64,000 nt of DNA. Source: Variovorax sp. S12S4. GTDB lineage: Bacteria; Pseudomonadota; Gammaproteobacteria; Burkholderiales; Burkholderiaceae_C. Position numbers and translations under genes: made by a program. The stretch is taken from the NCBI RefSeq assembly GCF_023195515.1, contig NZ_JALPKR020000002.1, forward strand, positions 2,147,001 through 2,211,000, written 5' to 3'. Below, piece by piece: positions 38,286-47,307 of this stretch (its first letter is position 1; the number at the start of each line of letters is the position of its first letter). The notes beneath the pieces are model-generated. The model saw only the letters and a program-made list of their open reading frames with translations, searched no databases and was not told the DNA's origin.

Positions 38286-39264
38286 GCCAGCCGCGCCGGC
38301 GGAAGTACCACATGGGCACCAGCGCGCTTGCCGCCATCAGCGCCAGCGCATACGGATAGCCCAGCGACCAGTCGAGCTCGGGCATGAACTTGAAGTTCAT
38401 GCCGTAGATGCTCGCGATCAGCGTGGGCGGCAGCAGCGCCACGCTGGCCACCGAGAAGATCTTGATGGTCTTGTTCTGGTTGATGTTGATGAAGCCGACG
38501 GTCGCATCCATCAGGAAGTTGATCTTGTCGAACAGGAAGGCCGTGTGGTTGTCCAGCGACTCGATGTCGCGCAGGATCTGCCGCGCCTCCTCGAACTGCT
38601 CGGCATTGAGCATGCGGCTGCGCATCATGAAGCTCACCGCGCGGCGCGTGTCCATCACGTTGCGGCGGATGCGGCCGTTCAAGTCTTCCTGCCGCGCAAT
38701 GGCGCCCAGCACCTCGCCGGCCAGTTCGTCGCTCACGTTGCCTTCGAGCACCTTCTTGCCGGCAATCTCCAGCTCGTCGTAGATGTTCTCGAGCGTGTCG
38801 GCCGAGTATTCGGCGTCGGCGTCGAACAGCTTGAGCAGCACTTCCTTCGCGTCTTCGATCAGCCCCGGCGCGCGGCGCGCACGCATGCGCAGCAGGCGGA
38901 ACACCGGCACGTCTTCGTCGTGAATCGAGAACAGCACGCCGCGGCTGCGAAGCTCGGTGTTGTGCTGGTTCAGGATGAACGCAACGCGCACCGAGCGCGG
39001 GTCTTCGTCGTCGTCGATCAGAAAGTCGGAGCGGATGTGCAGCTCGCCGTTGTCTTCTTCATAGAAGCGCGCCGATTCCTCGATGTCCTCGTCCATCGCG
39101 TCTTCGGGGATCGAGAGGCCGTAGTACTGCTTGATCCAGCGCTTTTCCTCGAGCGTGGGCGATTCGAGGTCGACCCAGATCGGCTGGAACTTGGAAAGCT
39201 CCTCCAGAGACTCGATCTCTTCCTGAACGAGGCGACCGTTGGCGAGCGTAAATATATTGAGCAT
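38278..39264 (-). CDS. corA: Magnesium/cobalt transporter CorA
   Basis: 328-residue pentameric ion channel. A large acidic cytoplasmic domain (1-265) is followed by two C-terminal TM helices. The selectivity motif YGMNFKFMPEL lies between them, and the basic tail WYFRRRGWLK is typical. Length and the MLNIFTL start match betaproteobacterial CorA. It is monocistronic, convergent with mtnN and divergent from the helicase gene. The 5' leader holds an 8-bp inverted repeat. Confidence 0.95.
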   Translation of the reverse strand: MLNIFTLANGRLVQEEIESLEELSKFQPIWVDLESPTLEEKRWIKQYYGLSIPEDAMDEDIEESARFYEEDNGELHIRSDFLIDDDEDPRSVRVAFILNQHNTELRSRGVLFSIHDEDVPVFRLLRMRARRAPGLIEDAKEVLLKLFDADAEYSADTLENIYDELEIAGKKVLEGNVSDELAGEVLGAIARQEDLNGRIRRNVMDTRRAVSFMMRSRMLNAEQFEEARQILRDIESLDNHTAFLFDKINFLMDATVGFININQNKTIKIFSVASVALLPPTLIASIYGMNFKFMPELDWSLGYPYALALMAASALVPMWYFRRRGWLK

Positions 39265-39311
39265 GGGCTCACTCCCGTGAAATGACTGAGGCGATGGGGC
39301 GAGGGAGGGGC

Positions 39312-39361
39312 GCTTTCAAATCCCAGGCCCGGCAAGCAGGCGTCAGAGGGGAGTTGAAAGC
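39312..39361 (-). promoter_or_regulatory. Inverted repeat in the corA leader/promoter region
   Basis: Perfect 8-bp arms (GCTTTCAA at 39312-39319 and TTGAAAGC at 39354-39361) separated by 34 bases, 48 bp upstream of the corA start. If transcribed it would form a stem enclosing a GC-rich loop, and so might be a leader structure; it might instead be chance. Confidence 0.3.
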
Positions 39362-39479
39362 TGCCGAGACGGAGCGGTTTCCATGATGCGGTCTCCAGTT
39401 GCAGCGAGGCGCGATTATGTCATCGGCCATATGACGGCAGCGTCGCCGATCTGGATGGACATACAGTAAAGTCACGGCC

Positions 39480-41597
39480 ATGCAGACCGCTGCGCTCCCC
39501 GTTTTTTCCGCCGCCGGTGCCACGCAGGCCGACCGCCTTGCCGCCGCGCTCGGCGCGCTCAACGACGAGCAGCGCGCCGCGGTCGAGCATGGCGTGGGCA
39601 CCCTGGTCGGCCGCGACGAGCGTCCGCTGCTGGTCATTGCCGGTGCGGGTTCCGGCAAGACCAGCACGCTGGCACACCGTGTGGCGCACCTGATCGCCGG
39701 CGGCGTCGATCCGCAGCGCCTGCTGCTCCTGACCTTTTCGCGCCGCGCCGCACAAGAGATGGAGCGCCGCGCGGGCCAGGTGCTGGCGCGCGTGCTCGGG
39801 CTCAAGTCCGAAAAGCCGCCGGCGCTGCCGTGGGCCGGCACTTTCCACGGCATCGGCGCGCGCTTGCTGCGCGAATACGCCGCCCACATCGGCTTGAACG
39901 ACAACTTCACCATTCACGACCGGGGCGACGCCGAAGACCTGATGGGCCTGGTGCGCCACGAGCTCGGCCTGTCGACCAGCGTGAACCGCTTTCCGCGCAA
40001 GGGCACGTGTCTTTCGATCTACTCGCGTTGCGTCAACACGCGGGCGCCGCTGGCCCAGGTGCTGTCCGAAGCCTTTCCCTGGTGCGCCGAGTGGGAAGCC
40101 GAGCTCAAGCGCCTGTTCGGCGCCTACGTGGAAGCCAAGCAGCAGCAGAACGTGCTCGACTACGACGACCTGTTGCTCTACTGGGCCGGAATGGTGGCGG
40201 AGCCTGCGCTGGCCGACCTGATCGGCGCGCGCTTCGACCACGTACTGGTCGATGAATACCAGGACACCAACCTGCTCCAGGCCGCGATCCTTCTTGCGCT
40301 CAAACCCGACGGACGCGGCGTGACGGTGGTGGGCGACGATGCGCAGTCGATCTACTCTTTTCGGGGCGCAACGGTCCGTAACATTCTCGACTTTCCCTCA
40401 CAGTTTTCGCAGGCTGCGCGCGTCGTCACGCTGGAGCGCAACTACCGCTCGACGCAGCCGATCCTCGACGTCTCGAACCGGGTCATCGCGCAAGCCGCCG
40501 AACGGCATGCCAAGACGCTCTGGACCGACAAGCCGTCCGCGGGCCGGCCGCAACTGGTGCTGGTGCCCGACGAGGCACAGCAAGCCGTGTGGGTGGCCGA
40601 CAAGGTGCTGGAGCACCGCGAAGGCGGCCTCGCGCTCAAGTCGCAAGCGGTGCTTTTTCGCACCTCCACGCACAGCGCGCCGCTCGAGCTCGAATTGGCG
40701 CGCCGCAACATTCCGTTCGTGAAATACGGCGGTCTCAAGTTCCTCGAGGCCTCGCACGTCAAAGACTTGCTCGCGGTGCTGCGCTTCGCCGAAAACCCCC
40801 GCGGGCGCATGGCGGGGTTTCGCGTGACGCAGCTCATTCCGGGCATCGGCCCCGCCACCGGCGCACGGCTGCTCGACGCCATGGACCAAGCGGCCGACCC
40901 GGCCGCGGCCGTGCGCGACTTCGTGCCGCCGGCCGCGGCGCGCGCCGAGTGGGCGGTGTTCGCGGAGGCGTATGCCGCGCTGCGTACGCCCTCGCTGCCA
41001 TGGCCCGCCGATGTGGACCTGGCGGTTCGCTGGTACTTGCCGCACCTGGAGCGGCTGTATGACGACACCTCGGGCGTGCGGCGCGGCGATATCGAGCAGC
41101 TTGCGCGGCTTGCGGCGGGCTACGGCTCGCGCGAGCGCTTCCTGACCGAGCTCACGCTCGATCCGCCCGAAGCCACCAGCGACCGCCCGGGGCCGCCGTT
41201 GCTCGACGAGGACTACCTGATCCTCTCGACCATCCATTCGGCCAAGGGACAGGAGTGGAATTCGGTGCATGTGCTCAACGTGGTCGACGGTTGCCTGCCG
41301 GCCGACGTGGCGCAGAGCGCGCACGAGCTCGAAGAGGAGCGGCGCCTGCTCTATGTGGCGATGACCCGCGCGCGCGACCACCTGCATTTGCTGGTGCCGC
41401 AGCGCTTCTACGTCACGCAGCAGGCCGTGCGCGGCGACCGGCATCTCTATGCCAACCGCACGCGTTTCATTTCCGAGCGCGACCTTGCGGGCTTCGAGCA
41501 GCAGACCTGGCCGCCCCCGCCGGAGCGGCCGCCCGCCGTGCCGCCGCCAGCCGCGGTGATCGACCTGCGCAACCGCATGCGCGCCGCCTGGAACTGA
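39480..41597 (+). CDS. UvrD/Rep-family ATP-dependent DNA helicase
   Basis: 705-residue superfamily 1A 3'-5' helicase. Motif I GAGSGKTSTL, motif Ia region LLTFSRRAAQEM, motif II VDEYQDTN, motif III GDDAQSIYSFRGA, motif IV LERNYRST, motif V STIHSAKGQEW and motif VI LYVAMTRARDHL are all intact. A C-terminal Pro-rich tail is present. Slightly longer than Rep (about 670) and with FAENPRGRMAGFR in 2B. It acts in DNA repair or replication restart; whether it is the Rep, UvrD or a third paralogue is not decided here. Confidence 0.93.
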   Translation: MQTAALPVFSAAGATQADRLAAALGALNDEQRAAVEHGVGTLVGRDERPLLVIAGAGSGKTSTLAHRVAHLIAGGVDPQRLLLLTFSRRAAQEMERRAGQVLARVLGLKSEKPPALPWAGTFHGIGARLLREYAAHIGLNDNFTIHDRGDAEDLMGLVRHELGLSTSVNRFPRKGTCLSIYSRCVNTRAPLAQVLSEAFPWCAEWEAELKRLFGAYVEAKQQQNVLDYDDLLLYWAGMVAEPALADLIGARFDHVLVDEYQDTNLLQAAILLALKPDGRGVTVVGDDAQSIYSFRGATVRNILDFPSQFSQAARVVTLERNYRSTQPILDVSNRVIAQAAERHAKTLWTDKPSAGRPQLVLVPDEAQQAVWVADKVLEHREGGLALKSQAVLFRTSTHSAPLELELARRNIPFVKYGGLKFLEASHVKDLLAVLRFAENPRGRMAGFRVTQLIPGIGPATGARLLDAMDQAADPAAAVRDFVPPAAARAEWAVFAEAYAALRTPSLPWPADVDLAVRWYLPHLERLYDDTSGVRRGDIEQLARLAAGYGSRERFLTELTLDPPEATSDRPGPPLLDEDYLILSTIHSAKGQEWNSVHVLNVVDGCLPADVAQSAHELEEERRLLYVAMTRARDHLHLLVPQRFYVTQQAVRGDRHLYANRTRFISERDLAGFEQQTWPPPPERPPAVPPPAAVIDLRNRMRAAWN

Positions 41598-41658
41598 AGA
41601 CAAGGTCAGATTTCGCCTGTAACCGGGCGAGGAGCCAGCGCGACCCCCGGGCAACTCA

Positions 41659-41672
41659 GGTATTGCAATACC
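41659..41672. promoter_or_regulatory. Perfect 14-bp palindrome upstream of hpf
   Basis: GGTATTGCAATACC is self-complementary over all 14 bases and lies about 150 bp before the hpf start in the 223-bp gap after the helicase gene. It is followed by a pure pyrimidine run (41699-41734, 36 bases). A candidate operator; no known consensus recognised. Confidence 0.4.
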
Positions 41673-41820
41673 GTGACAGCTTGGGCATAGTGAATCGACC
41701 TTCTCCTCTTTCTCTTCTTCTCTTTCTCTCCCCCGCACCCATTTCATCTGTATGTCGCCGGCCACGCTTCATTCCGGAGTGCTGGTCATTTCCCCAACCG
41801 TCAATTCCAGGAGGTCTTTC

Positions 41821-42150
41821 ATGAATTTGACGATCAGCGGTCATCACCTCGACGTCACACCTGCCTTGCGCACTTACGTCACGAGCAAGCTGGACCGGAT
41901 CACTCGGCATTTCGACCAGGTGGTCGATGTCAAGGTGATCCTTACGGTGGAAAAGCAGAAGGAAAAGGAACGCCGGCAAAAGGCGGAATGCAACATTCAC
42001 GTCAAGGGCAATGACATGTTCGCGGAATCGAGCCACGCTGATCTCTACGCCGCGGTCGATGAGCTGGTCGACAAGCTCGACCGGCAAGTGGTGCGCCACA
42101 AGGACCGCCTGCAAGACCACCATCACGCGGCGCCCAAGCGCGTGATGTAA
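41821..42150 (+). CDS. hpf: Ribosome hibernation-promoting factor, short form
   Basis: 109-residue HPF/YfiA-family protein. It binds the 30S decoding region in stationary phase and promotes 100S dimers or idle 70[39 protein letters not shown] and a conserved [18 protein letters not shown] helix identify it. It lacks the long-form C-terminal dimerisation domain. AGGAGG lies at a good distance from the ATG. In many proteobacteria hpf follows rpoN and precedes ptsN; here ptsN is next but rpoN is absent. Confidence 0.95.
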   Translation: MNLTISGHHLDVTPALRTYVTSKLDRITRHFDQVVDVKVILTVEKQKEKERRQKAECNIHVKGNDMFAESSHADLYAAVDELVDKLDRQVVRHKDRLQDHHHAAPKRVM

Positions 42151-42181
42151 GGCAGGGCTCCGGCTGCGGCCGGCCTGCGCC

Positions 42182-42212
42182 AAGCCGCCTTCGGGCGGCT
42201 TTTGCTTTTTAT
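42182..42212 (+). terminator. Terminator after hpf
   Basis: AAGCCGCC and GGCGGCTT form an 8-bp stem around a TTCG tetraloop, followed by TTTGCTTTTTATT. It separates hpf from ptsN, which must then have its own promoter in the remaining 115 bp. Confidence 0.9.
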
Positions 42213-42329
42213 TACGTCTTTTCGGCCCTTGATCCACGGGCCTCTGGGCAACATGTAGATAAAAAGTAAGTAACCGGACTGGGGGTTTTTACCAAGCAGG
42301 TGCATAATCGCCCCCGCCCCGCACCCACC

Positions 42330-42797
42330 ATGAATCGCCTCGCGTCCATCCTGCCGCCCGCTCAAGTCCTCGTGAGCGTTGACGCTACGAGCAAGAAGCG
42401 TGCTTTCGAAGAAGCAGGCTTGTTGTTCGAGAGCCTTCACGGCCTGGGCCGTGCCCTGATCACCGACAGCCTGTTTGCGCGCGAGCGCCTGGGCTCCACC
42501 GGGCTCGGCCACGGGGTCGCCATTCCGCATGGCCGGATCAAGGGCCTCAAGGCACCCATGGCCGCCGTTTTCCAGCTGGCAAATCCGATCGGGTTCGACG
42601 CGCCGGACGAGCAGCCCGTCGGCCTGCTCATCTTTTTGCTGGTGCCCGAGGCGGCCACCCAGAAGCACCTTGAAATCCTCTCCGAAATTGCCGAGCTGCT
42701 GAGCGACGCCGGCCTGCGCGAGCAGATCAAGTCGAGCACCGACGCCGCCGCGCTGCACGGGCTCATTGCCGGCTGGCAGTCCACGCAAGTCGCGTAG
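42330..42797 (+). CDS. ptsN: PTS IIA-like nitrogen-regulatory protein (EIIA-Ntr)
   Basis: 155 residues. EIIA-Ntr is phosphorylated through EI-Ntr and NPr and regulates potassium and phosphate signalling and other processes by protein contact. The phospho-acceptor His67 lies in GHGVAIPHGR. LLIFLLVPEAATQKHLEILSEIAELL (in part) is typical. ATG at 42330 gives MNRLASILPP; an in-frame GTG ten codons earlier gives a less likely N-terminus. The neighbour hprK suggests the incomplete PTS common in betaproteobacteria. Confidence 0.93.
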   Translation: MNRLASILPPAQVLVSVDATSKKRAFEEAGLLFESLHGLGRALITDSLFARERLGSTGLGHGVAIPHGRIKGLKAPMAAVFQLANPIGFDAPDEQPVGLLIFLLVPEAATQKHLEILSEIAELLSDAGLREQIKSSTDAAALHGLIAGWQSTQVA

Positions 42798-42905
42798 AGG
42801 TGCTCTCCGCACCCTTCAGAGGCCGCAGCAGCGGCCCCGCAGTGCCGGTTCCGGGTTATTCTGGCCTGCTCCAACACTAGGCGCTGAGCGCCATCTCCCG
42901 CACGC

Positions 42906-43865
42906 ATGAAGCCGACCGTCATCAGCGCCGATGCCATGTTCGAGGAATTCCGCGGCTCGCTCCGCTGGGAGTGGCTCGCAGGGCTCGGCGCCTCCGAACG
43001 CCAATTCGACCCCGAAGTCATCAGCCGCGCGCAGTCGGCGGCCGACCTGGTCGGTTATCTCAACTACATCCACCCGTACCGCGTGCAGATCCTGGGGGCC
43101 CGCGAGGTGGCCTACCTGACGCGCGGCAGCCAGGAAGACTGCGCCCGGCGCATTGCCCGCATCGTCACGCTGGAGCCGCCGATGCTGGTATTGGCCGACG
43201 GCCAGGCCGCGCCGGACGAGTTGCTATCGATTTGCGAGCGCGCGCAGTTGCCGCTGTTTGCCACCCGCGAGTCGTCGGCTTTCGTGATCGACCTGCTGCG
43301 GGCGTACCTGTCCAAGCATTTCGCCGAGCGCACCTCGATGCACGGCGTGTTCATGGACATCCTGGGCATGGGTGTGATGATCACCGGCGAATCGGGACTC
43401 GGCAAAAGCGAGCTCGGGCTGGAGCTGATTTCGCGCGGCAACGGCCTGGTCGCCGACGACGCGGTCGATCTTTACCGCATCAACCAGAACACCATCGAGG
43501 GGCGCTGCCCCGACCTGCTGCTGAACCTGCTGGAAGTGCGCGGCATCGGCCTGCTGGACATCCGCGCGATCTTCGGCGAGACGGCCGTGCGCCGGAAGAT
43601 GCGGCTCAAGCTCATCGTGCACCTGGTGCGGCGCGACAGCTTCGAGCGCGACTACGAGCGCATGCCTTCCGCGCCGCTCACGCAGGACGTGCTGGGCATT
43701 CCGGTGCGCAAGGTCATCATCCAAGTGGTGGCCGGGCGGAACATCGCCGTGCTGGTGGAGGCTGCGGTGCGCAATTCGATCCTGCAGCTGCGCGGCATCG
43801 ACACCTATGCCGACTTCGTGGCGCGCCACCACAAGGCCATGGAAAGCGGCCGCGACGGGGACTGA
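42906..43865 (+). CDS. hprK: HPr kinase/phosphorylase
   Basis: 319 residues. The enzyme phosphorylates and dephosphorylates a serine of HPr. An N-terminal domain (1-130) is followed by the kinase core with Walker A GESGLGKS, the DD in [11 protein letters not shown], and the family signature [16 protein letters not shown]. Conserved catalytic His in RTSMHGVF. It lies 108 bp after ptsN, as in other betaproteobacteria. It ends before a REP-like element shared with convergent fur. Confidence 0.95.
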   Translation: MKPTVISADAMFEEFRGSLRWEWLAGLGASERQFDPEVISRAQSAADLVGYLNYIHPYRVQILGAREVAYLTRGSQEDCARRIARIVTLEPPMLVLADGQAAPDELLSICERAQLPLFATRESSAFVIDLLRAYLSKHFAERTSMHGVFMDILGMGVMITGESGLGKSELGLELISRGNGLVADDAVDLYRINQNTIEGRCPDLLLNLLEVRGIGLLDIRAIFGETAVRRKMRLKLIVHLVRRDSFERDYERMPSAPLTQDVLGIPVRKVIIQVVAGRNIAVLVEAAVRNSILQLRGIDTYADFVARHHKAMESGRDGD

Positions 43866-43887
43866 CCGAGCGATGCGGCCGCCGCCG

Positions 43888-43964
43888 GGCCGCCCCAAGG
43901 CGGTCCGCGCCTCCCCCTCGGGGGGTGGAGTTACACGCAGCGAAGCGAAGTGAAAAGCCGGGGG
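43888..43964. repeat. REP-like hairpin element between convergent hprK and fur
   Basis: Two adjacent hairpins (CCGCC/GGCGG at 43890-43903, and a C5/G6 stem around 43913-43925) followed by a GCAGCGAAGCGAAGTG run and CCGGGGG. The tail is similar to the element at 63521-63606, so the two are copies of one dispersed family. It may also serve as a bidirectional terminator. Confidence 0.6.
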
Positions 43965-44384
43965 CTAACGCTTGCTGGCGCAATCGGCGCAGAGGCCGTA
44001 CAGCGACATGGCGTGGTCCTGCAGGATCCAGCCCTTGTCCTTGGCAATCATCTGCTGGCGGCGCTCGATCTCGGCGTCGTAGAACTCCTCCACCTTGCCG
44101 CATGACGTGCAGATCAGGTGGTCGTGGTGCGTGCCCTCGTTGAGCTCGTACACCGCCTTGCCGCTTTCGAAGTGGCTGCGCTCGAGGATGCCGGCCTGTT
44201 CGAACTGCGTCAGCACGCGGTAGACGGTGGCCAGGCCGATGTCGGAGTGCTCGTTCAAAAGCACGCGAAACACGTCTTCGGCCGTCATGTGGCGCTGGCT
44301 GCCGGTCTGGAAGATCTCCAGGATCTTCAGGCGTGGCAATGTGGCCTTGAGGCCGGTATTCTTGAGTTCGTCGATATTGGCCAT
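43965..44384 (-). CDS. fur: Ferric uptake regulator Fur
   Basis: 139-residue iron-responsive repressor. The N-terminal winged helix contains [14 protein letters not shown] and [12 protein letters not shown]; the recognition helix is [16 protein letters not shown]. The dimerisation domain carries metal ligands in [13 protein letters not shown] and LYGLCADCA. The start [15 protein letters not shown] at 44384 matches family N-termini; an upstream in-frame codon at 44411 adds nine unlikely residues. It is divergent from bamE with an 85-bp gap, an arrangement common in beta- and gammaproteobacteria. Confidence 0.96.
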   Translation of the reverse strand: MANIDELKNTGLKATLPRLKILEIFQTGSQRHMTAEDVFRVLLNEHSDIGLATVYRVLTQFEQAGILERSHFESGKAVYELNEGTHHDHLICTSCGKVEEFYDAEIERRQQMIAKDKGWILQDHAMSLYGLCADCASKR

Positions 44385-44469
44385 GATGGTTCCTGCCCCG
44401 GTCTGCGGCAAGGCCCCCGAGGGGCCAGCCGCTACAATGGCCGATCATATCGCTACCCTCTTTTCTCCC

Positions 44470-45033
44470 ATGCCTGCCATTCTCCAACGCCGTCCCTGGC
44501 TGCTGGCCGCGGCCGTCGCAGCGACGTTCTGCCTCAGCGCCTGCAGCGGTTTCAGCGATCGCACGCGGGGTGCGCTTGCGGCCATCACGCCCTACAAGGT
44601 CGAAGTGGTCCAGGGCAATTTCGTGTCCAAGGAACAGGTCGAGGCGCTCAAGCCCGGCATGTCGCGCCAGCAAGTGCGTGAAATCCTCGGTACTTCCCTC
44701 CTGACCGACGTCTTCCACAAGGACCGCTGGGACTACGTCTTCACCATCAAGCGCCAGGGCGTCGACCCGCAGGAACGCCGTCTCACGGTCTTCTTCAAGG
44801 GCGAGCTGCTCGACCGCTTCGAGGGCGACCCCATGCCGAGCGAAGAAGAATTCGTCGCCACGCTCGACACCCGCAAGAAGAGCGGCAAGGTTCCGCCGCT
44901 CGAAGCCACGGAAGAAGAGCTGAAGAAATTCGCTCCCAAGGAAGACAGCAGCAAGAAGGCCGAGGCCACCGCTGCTGCCCCCAACCTGCCGCCGCTGCCG
45001 GCGGCGTATCCCCCGCTCGAAGCGGCGCGCTGA
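44470..45033 (+). CDS. bamE: Outer membrane assembly lipoprotein BamE (SmpA/OmlA)
   Basis: 187-residue lipoprotein. Its lipobox is LSAC with lipidated Cys25 after a signal peptide. The SmpA/OmlA domain is visible as YKVEVVQGNFVSKEQVEALKPGMSRQQVREILG (in part) and WDYVFTIKRQG. A Pro/Ala/Lys-rich tail follows. BamE is a small subunit of the BAM complex that inserts beta-barrel proteins into the outer membrane. A TACAAT -10-like hexamer lies at about 44433. It is followed 90 bp later by dapB. Confidence 0.93.
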   Translation: MPAILQRRPWLLAAAVAATFCLSACSGFSDRTRGALAAITPYKVEVVQGNFVSKEQVEALKPGMSRQQVREILGTSLLTDVFHKDRWDYVFTIKRQGVDPQERRLTVFFKGELLDRFEGDPMPSEEEFVATLDTRKKSGKVPPLEATEEELKKFAPKEDSSKKAEATAAAPNLPPLPAAYPPLEAAR

Positions 45034-45122
45034 GCACGCGCCAACCAGCGAGGGCGGGCGCACCCGCCGAGTCAGGCGGGCGCGTGCCGGTCTCCATGCC
45101 CCATTTCAAAGGCTGAACCTGC

Positions 45123-45971
45123 GTGACTGAATCCATTTCTTCTTCCATCTCCGAGTCTTCCACGCCCGCCCTCCGGCGCGTTGCGATTGCAGGAGCCTCG
45201 GGCCGCATGGGCCGCATGCTGGTCGAGGCGGTGCGCGAGGCGCAGGATTGCCGCCTTGCCGGCGCGCTCGACATGGCGGGCAGCGACGCCATCGGCGCCG
45301 ATGCGGCCGCTTTCCTCGGCTTCACGAGCGGCGTGCCGATCGTCTCCGACCTGCGCACCGGTCTGCAGGATGCCCAGGTGCTCATCGACTTCACGCGCCC
45401 TGAAGGCACCCTTGCGCACCTGGCCATCTGCCGTGAACTCGGCGTGCAGGCCGTGATCGGCACCACCGGCTTCAGCGATGCGCAAAAGGCCGAAATCGCC
45501 GAGATCTCGAAGGACATCGCGATCATGGTCTCGCCCAACATGAGCGTGGGTGTCAACGTCACCTTCAAGCTGCTCGAAATGGCGGCCAAGGCCATGTCGA
45601 CCGGCTACGACATCGAGATCATCGAGGCGCACCACCGCCACAAGGTCGATGCGCCGTCGGGCACCGCGCTCAAGATGGGCGAAGTCATCGCCGAGGCGCT
45701 GGGCCGCGACCTGAAGGAATGCGCCGTCTACGCACGCGAAGGCATCACCGGCGAGCGCGACCCCTCCACCATCGGCTTCTCCGCCATCCGCGGCGGCGAC
45801 ATCGTGGGTGACCACACCGTGCTGTTCGCCGGCACCGGCGAGCGCATCGAAATCACCCACAAGTCCGCCAGCCGCGTGACCTACGCACAGGGCGCGCTGC
45901 GCGCCGTGCGCTTTCTGGCCGGCCAGAAGTCGGGCCTCTTCGACATGTTCGACGTACTGGGTCTCCGCTGA
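45123..45971 (+). CDS. dapB: 4-hydroxy-tetrahydrodipicolinate reductase
   Basis: 282 residues. DapB reduces 4-hydroxy-tetrahydrodipicolinate with NAD(P)H in lysine and diaminopimelate synthesis. The nucleotide-binding loop is [14 protein letters not shown], and the catalytic region is [18 protein letters not shown] with the His-His and Lys residues. The GTG start adds a Ser-rich N-terminal extension of about 16 residues before the Rossmann strand. It is followed seven bases later by the ExbB-like gene. Confidence 0.96.
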   Translation: MTESISSSISESSTPALRRVAIAGASGRMGRMLVEAVREAQDCRLAGALDMAGSDAIGADAAAFLGFTSGVPIVSDLRTGLQDAQVLIDFTRPEGTLAHLAICRELGVQAVIGTTGFSDAQKAEIAEISKDIAIMVSPNMSVGVNVTFKLLEMAAKAMSTGYDIEIIEAHHRHKVDAPSGTALKMGEVIAEALGRDLKECAVYAREGITGERDPSTIGFSAIRGGDIVGDHTVLFAGTGERIEITHKSASRVTYAQGALRAVRFLAGQKSGLFDMFDVLGLR

Positions 45972-45978
45972 AAAACCG

Positions 45979-46680
45979 ATGAGCGTGCTCGAACTGCTGA
46001 CCCAGGGCGACGGCGTCAGCCGCTCGGTGGCCGCGCTGCTGCTCGCGATGTCGATCTCGAGCTGGGTCGTGATTCTCTGGAAAGCCTGGTTGCTGCGCGG
46101 CGGCACGCGCGACGTGCTGCGCAGCATTGCGGCGTTCTGGCAATCGGCCACGCTGGCCGATGCGGAACAGCGGCTCAAGGCCTTCGACCGCGCCACGCTG
46201 GTGCTGCCGGCGGTGAGCGCCATCAAGAATGCCGCCGCCGAAGTGAACAGCGCAACCCTCGGTGCCACCGGCGACCGCAATCAGCGCCTCACGCGGGCCC
46301 TGCGCGAAGCACTGCACGGTGCGCTGCGCCGCCTCCAGTCCGGCCAGATCCTGCTGGCCACGGTGGGCGCCACCGCCCCGTTCGTCGGCCTGCTCGGCAC
46401 GGTGTGGGGCATCTACGGCGCGCTCTCGGGCATTGCGGGCCAATCGGGCGGCTTCACCATCGACAAGGTCGCGGGCCCCGTGGGCGAGGCGCTGGTAATG
46501 ACGGCTTTCGGCCTCGCCGTGGCCATTCCGGCCGTGCTGGCCTACAACGTGTTCGGCAGGGTCATCGGCCGCGTCGAGGCCGAGCTCGAGGGCTTTGCGC
46601 ACGACCTGCTCGGCAGCTTCGGAAGCGCGCCGGCACCTGCCGCGCCGCCGCCCGCAAGGCCGATGCCGGTTTCGGCCTGA
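45979..46680 (+). CDS. exbB: MotA/TolQ/ExbB proton channel family protein
   Basis: 233-residue inner-membrane protein with three TM segments (about residues 15-35, 125-147 and 165-190). The conserved family stretch LATVGATAPFVGLLGTVWGI is present, then GEALVMTAFGLAVAIPAVLAYN. It forms the proton-driven motor with the next gene product. The length fits ExbB more than TolQ, and no tolA, tolB or pal is nearby; no tonB gene is adjacent either. Confidence 0.88.
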   Translation: MSVLELLTQGDGVSRSVAALLLAMSISSWVVILWKAWLLRGGTRDVLRSIAAFWQSATLADAEQRLKAFDRATLVLPAVSAIKNAAAEVNSATLGATGDRNQRLTRALREALHGALRRLQSGQILLATVGATAPFVGLLGTVWGIYGALSGIAGQSGGFTIDKVAGPVGEALVMTAFGLAVAIPAVLAYNVFGRVIGRVEAELEGFAHDLLGSFGSAPAPAAPPPARPMPVSA

Positions 46681-46701
46681 TCGAACGGGGCTCGGCACAC
46701 C

Positions 46702-47172
46702 ATGGCCTTCGGTCGCACCTCGCTCGGCAGCAGTGCCGCTGGCGGCGGGCGCGCGACAGGCGCCGGCGGACAACGGCCGCTGTCCGACATCAACGTCACG
46801 CCGCTGGTCGACGTGATGCTGGTGCTGCTGGTGATCTTCATCATCACCGCGCCGCTGATGGCAAGCTCGATCAAGCTCGACCTGCCGCAGACCAATGCCG
46901 GCCAGCCCAACGACACGCCCAAGTTCGTGAGCGTGTCGGTCGATTCATCGGGCAAGGTCTTCTTCAACGACCAGGCAGTCACCGATGAAGAGCTGGCCAC
47001 CCGGCTGCAGAAGGCCGCCGCCGACAGCAAGGACACCGAGGTGCAGTTGCGCGCCGACCAGACCGTGCCCTACGGCAAGGTCGTGGCGCTCATGGGCATT
47101 GCGAACAAGGCGGGCCTGAGCCGCATCGGGTTTGTGACCGAGGCCGAGGCGGCGCCCGAAAAGCCGCGCTGA
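46702..47172 (+). CDS. exbD: ExbD/TolR family biopolymer transport protein
   Basis: 156 residues. One TM helix (about 33-52) with the proton-relay Asp in LSDINVTPLVDVMLVLLVIF, then a periplasmic ExbD domain (SVSVDSSGKVFFNDQAVTDE; VPYGKVVALMGIANKAGLSRIGFVTE in part). It energises an outer-membrane process with ExbB. It starts 21 bases after exbB and is transcribed towards the convergent glycogen operon; a palindromic element lies between. Confidence 0.92.
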   Translation: MAFGRTSLGSSAAGGGRATGAGGQRPLSDINVTPLVDVMLVLLVIFIITAPLMASSIKLDLPQTNAGQPNDTPKFVSVSVDSSGKVFFNDQAVTDEELATRLQKAAADSKDTEVQLRADQTVPYGKVVALMGIANKAGLSRIGFVTEAEAAPEKPR

Positions 47173-47181
47173 TCTGTCTTC

Positions 47182-47300
47182 CTCCTTCCCCCTTTGGGGG
47201 AAGGTTGGGATGGGGGCGGACCCCGCATCCCGATGACGCGAAGACATTGAGCGCCGTCGTGCCCCCACCCCGGCCCTCCCCAGAGGGGGAGGGAGAAAGA
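47182..47300. repeat. Long imperfect palindrome / bidirectional terminator between exbD and glgP
   Basis: Left arm: hairpin CTTCCCCC-TTT-GGGGGAAG (47185-47203), then GGTTGGGATGGGGGC. Right arm: GCCCCCACCCCGGCC, then hairpin CCTCCCC-AGA-GGGGGAGG. The two arms pair with each other as well (11 of 15 in the inner blocks). Such elements are common between genes in Comamonadaceae. At this convergent position it probably acts as a terminator for both sides. Confidence 0.65.
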
Positions 47301-47307
47301 CGAAGAC

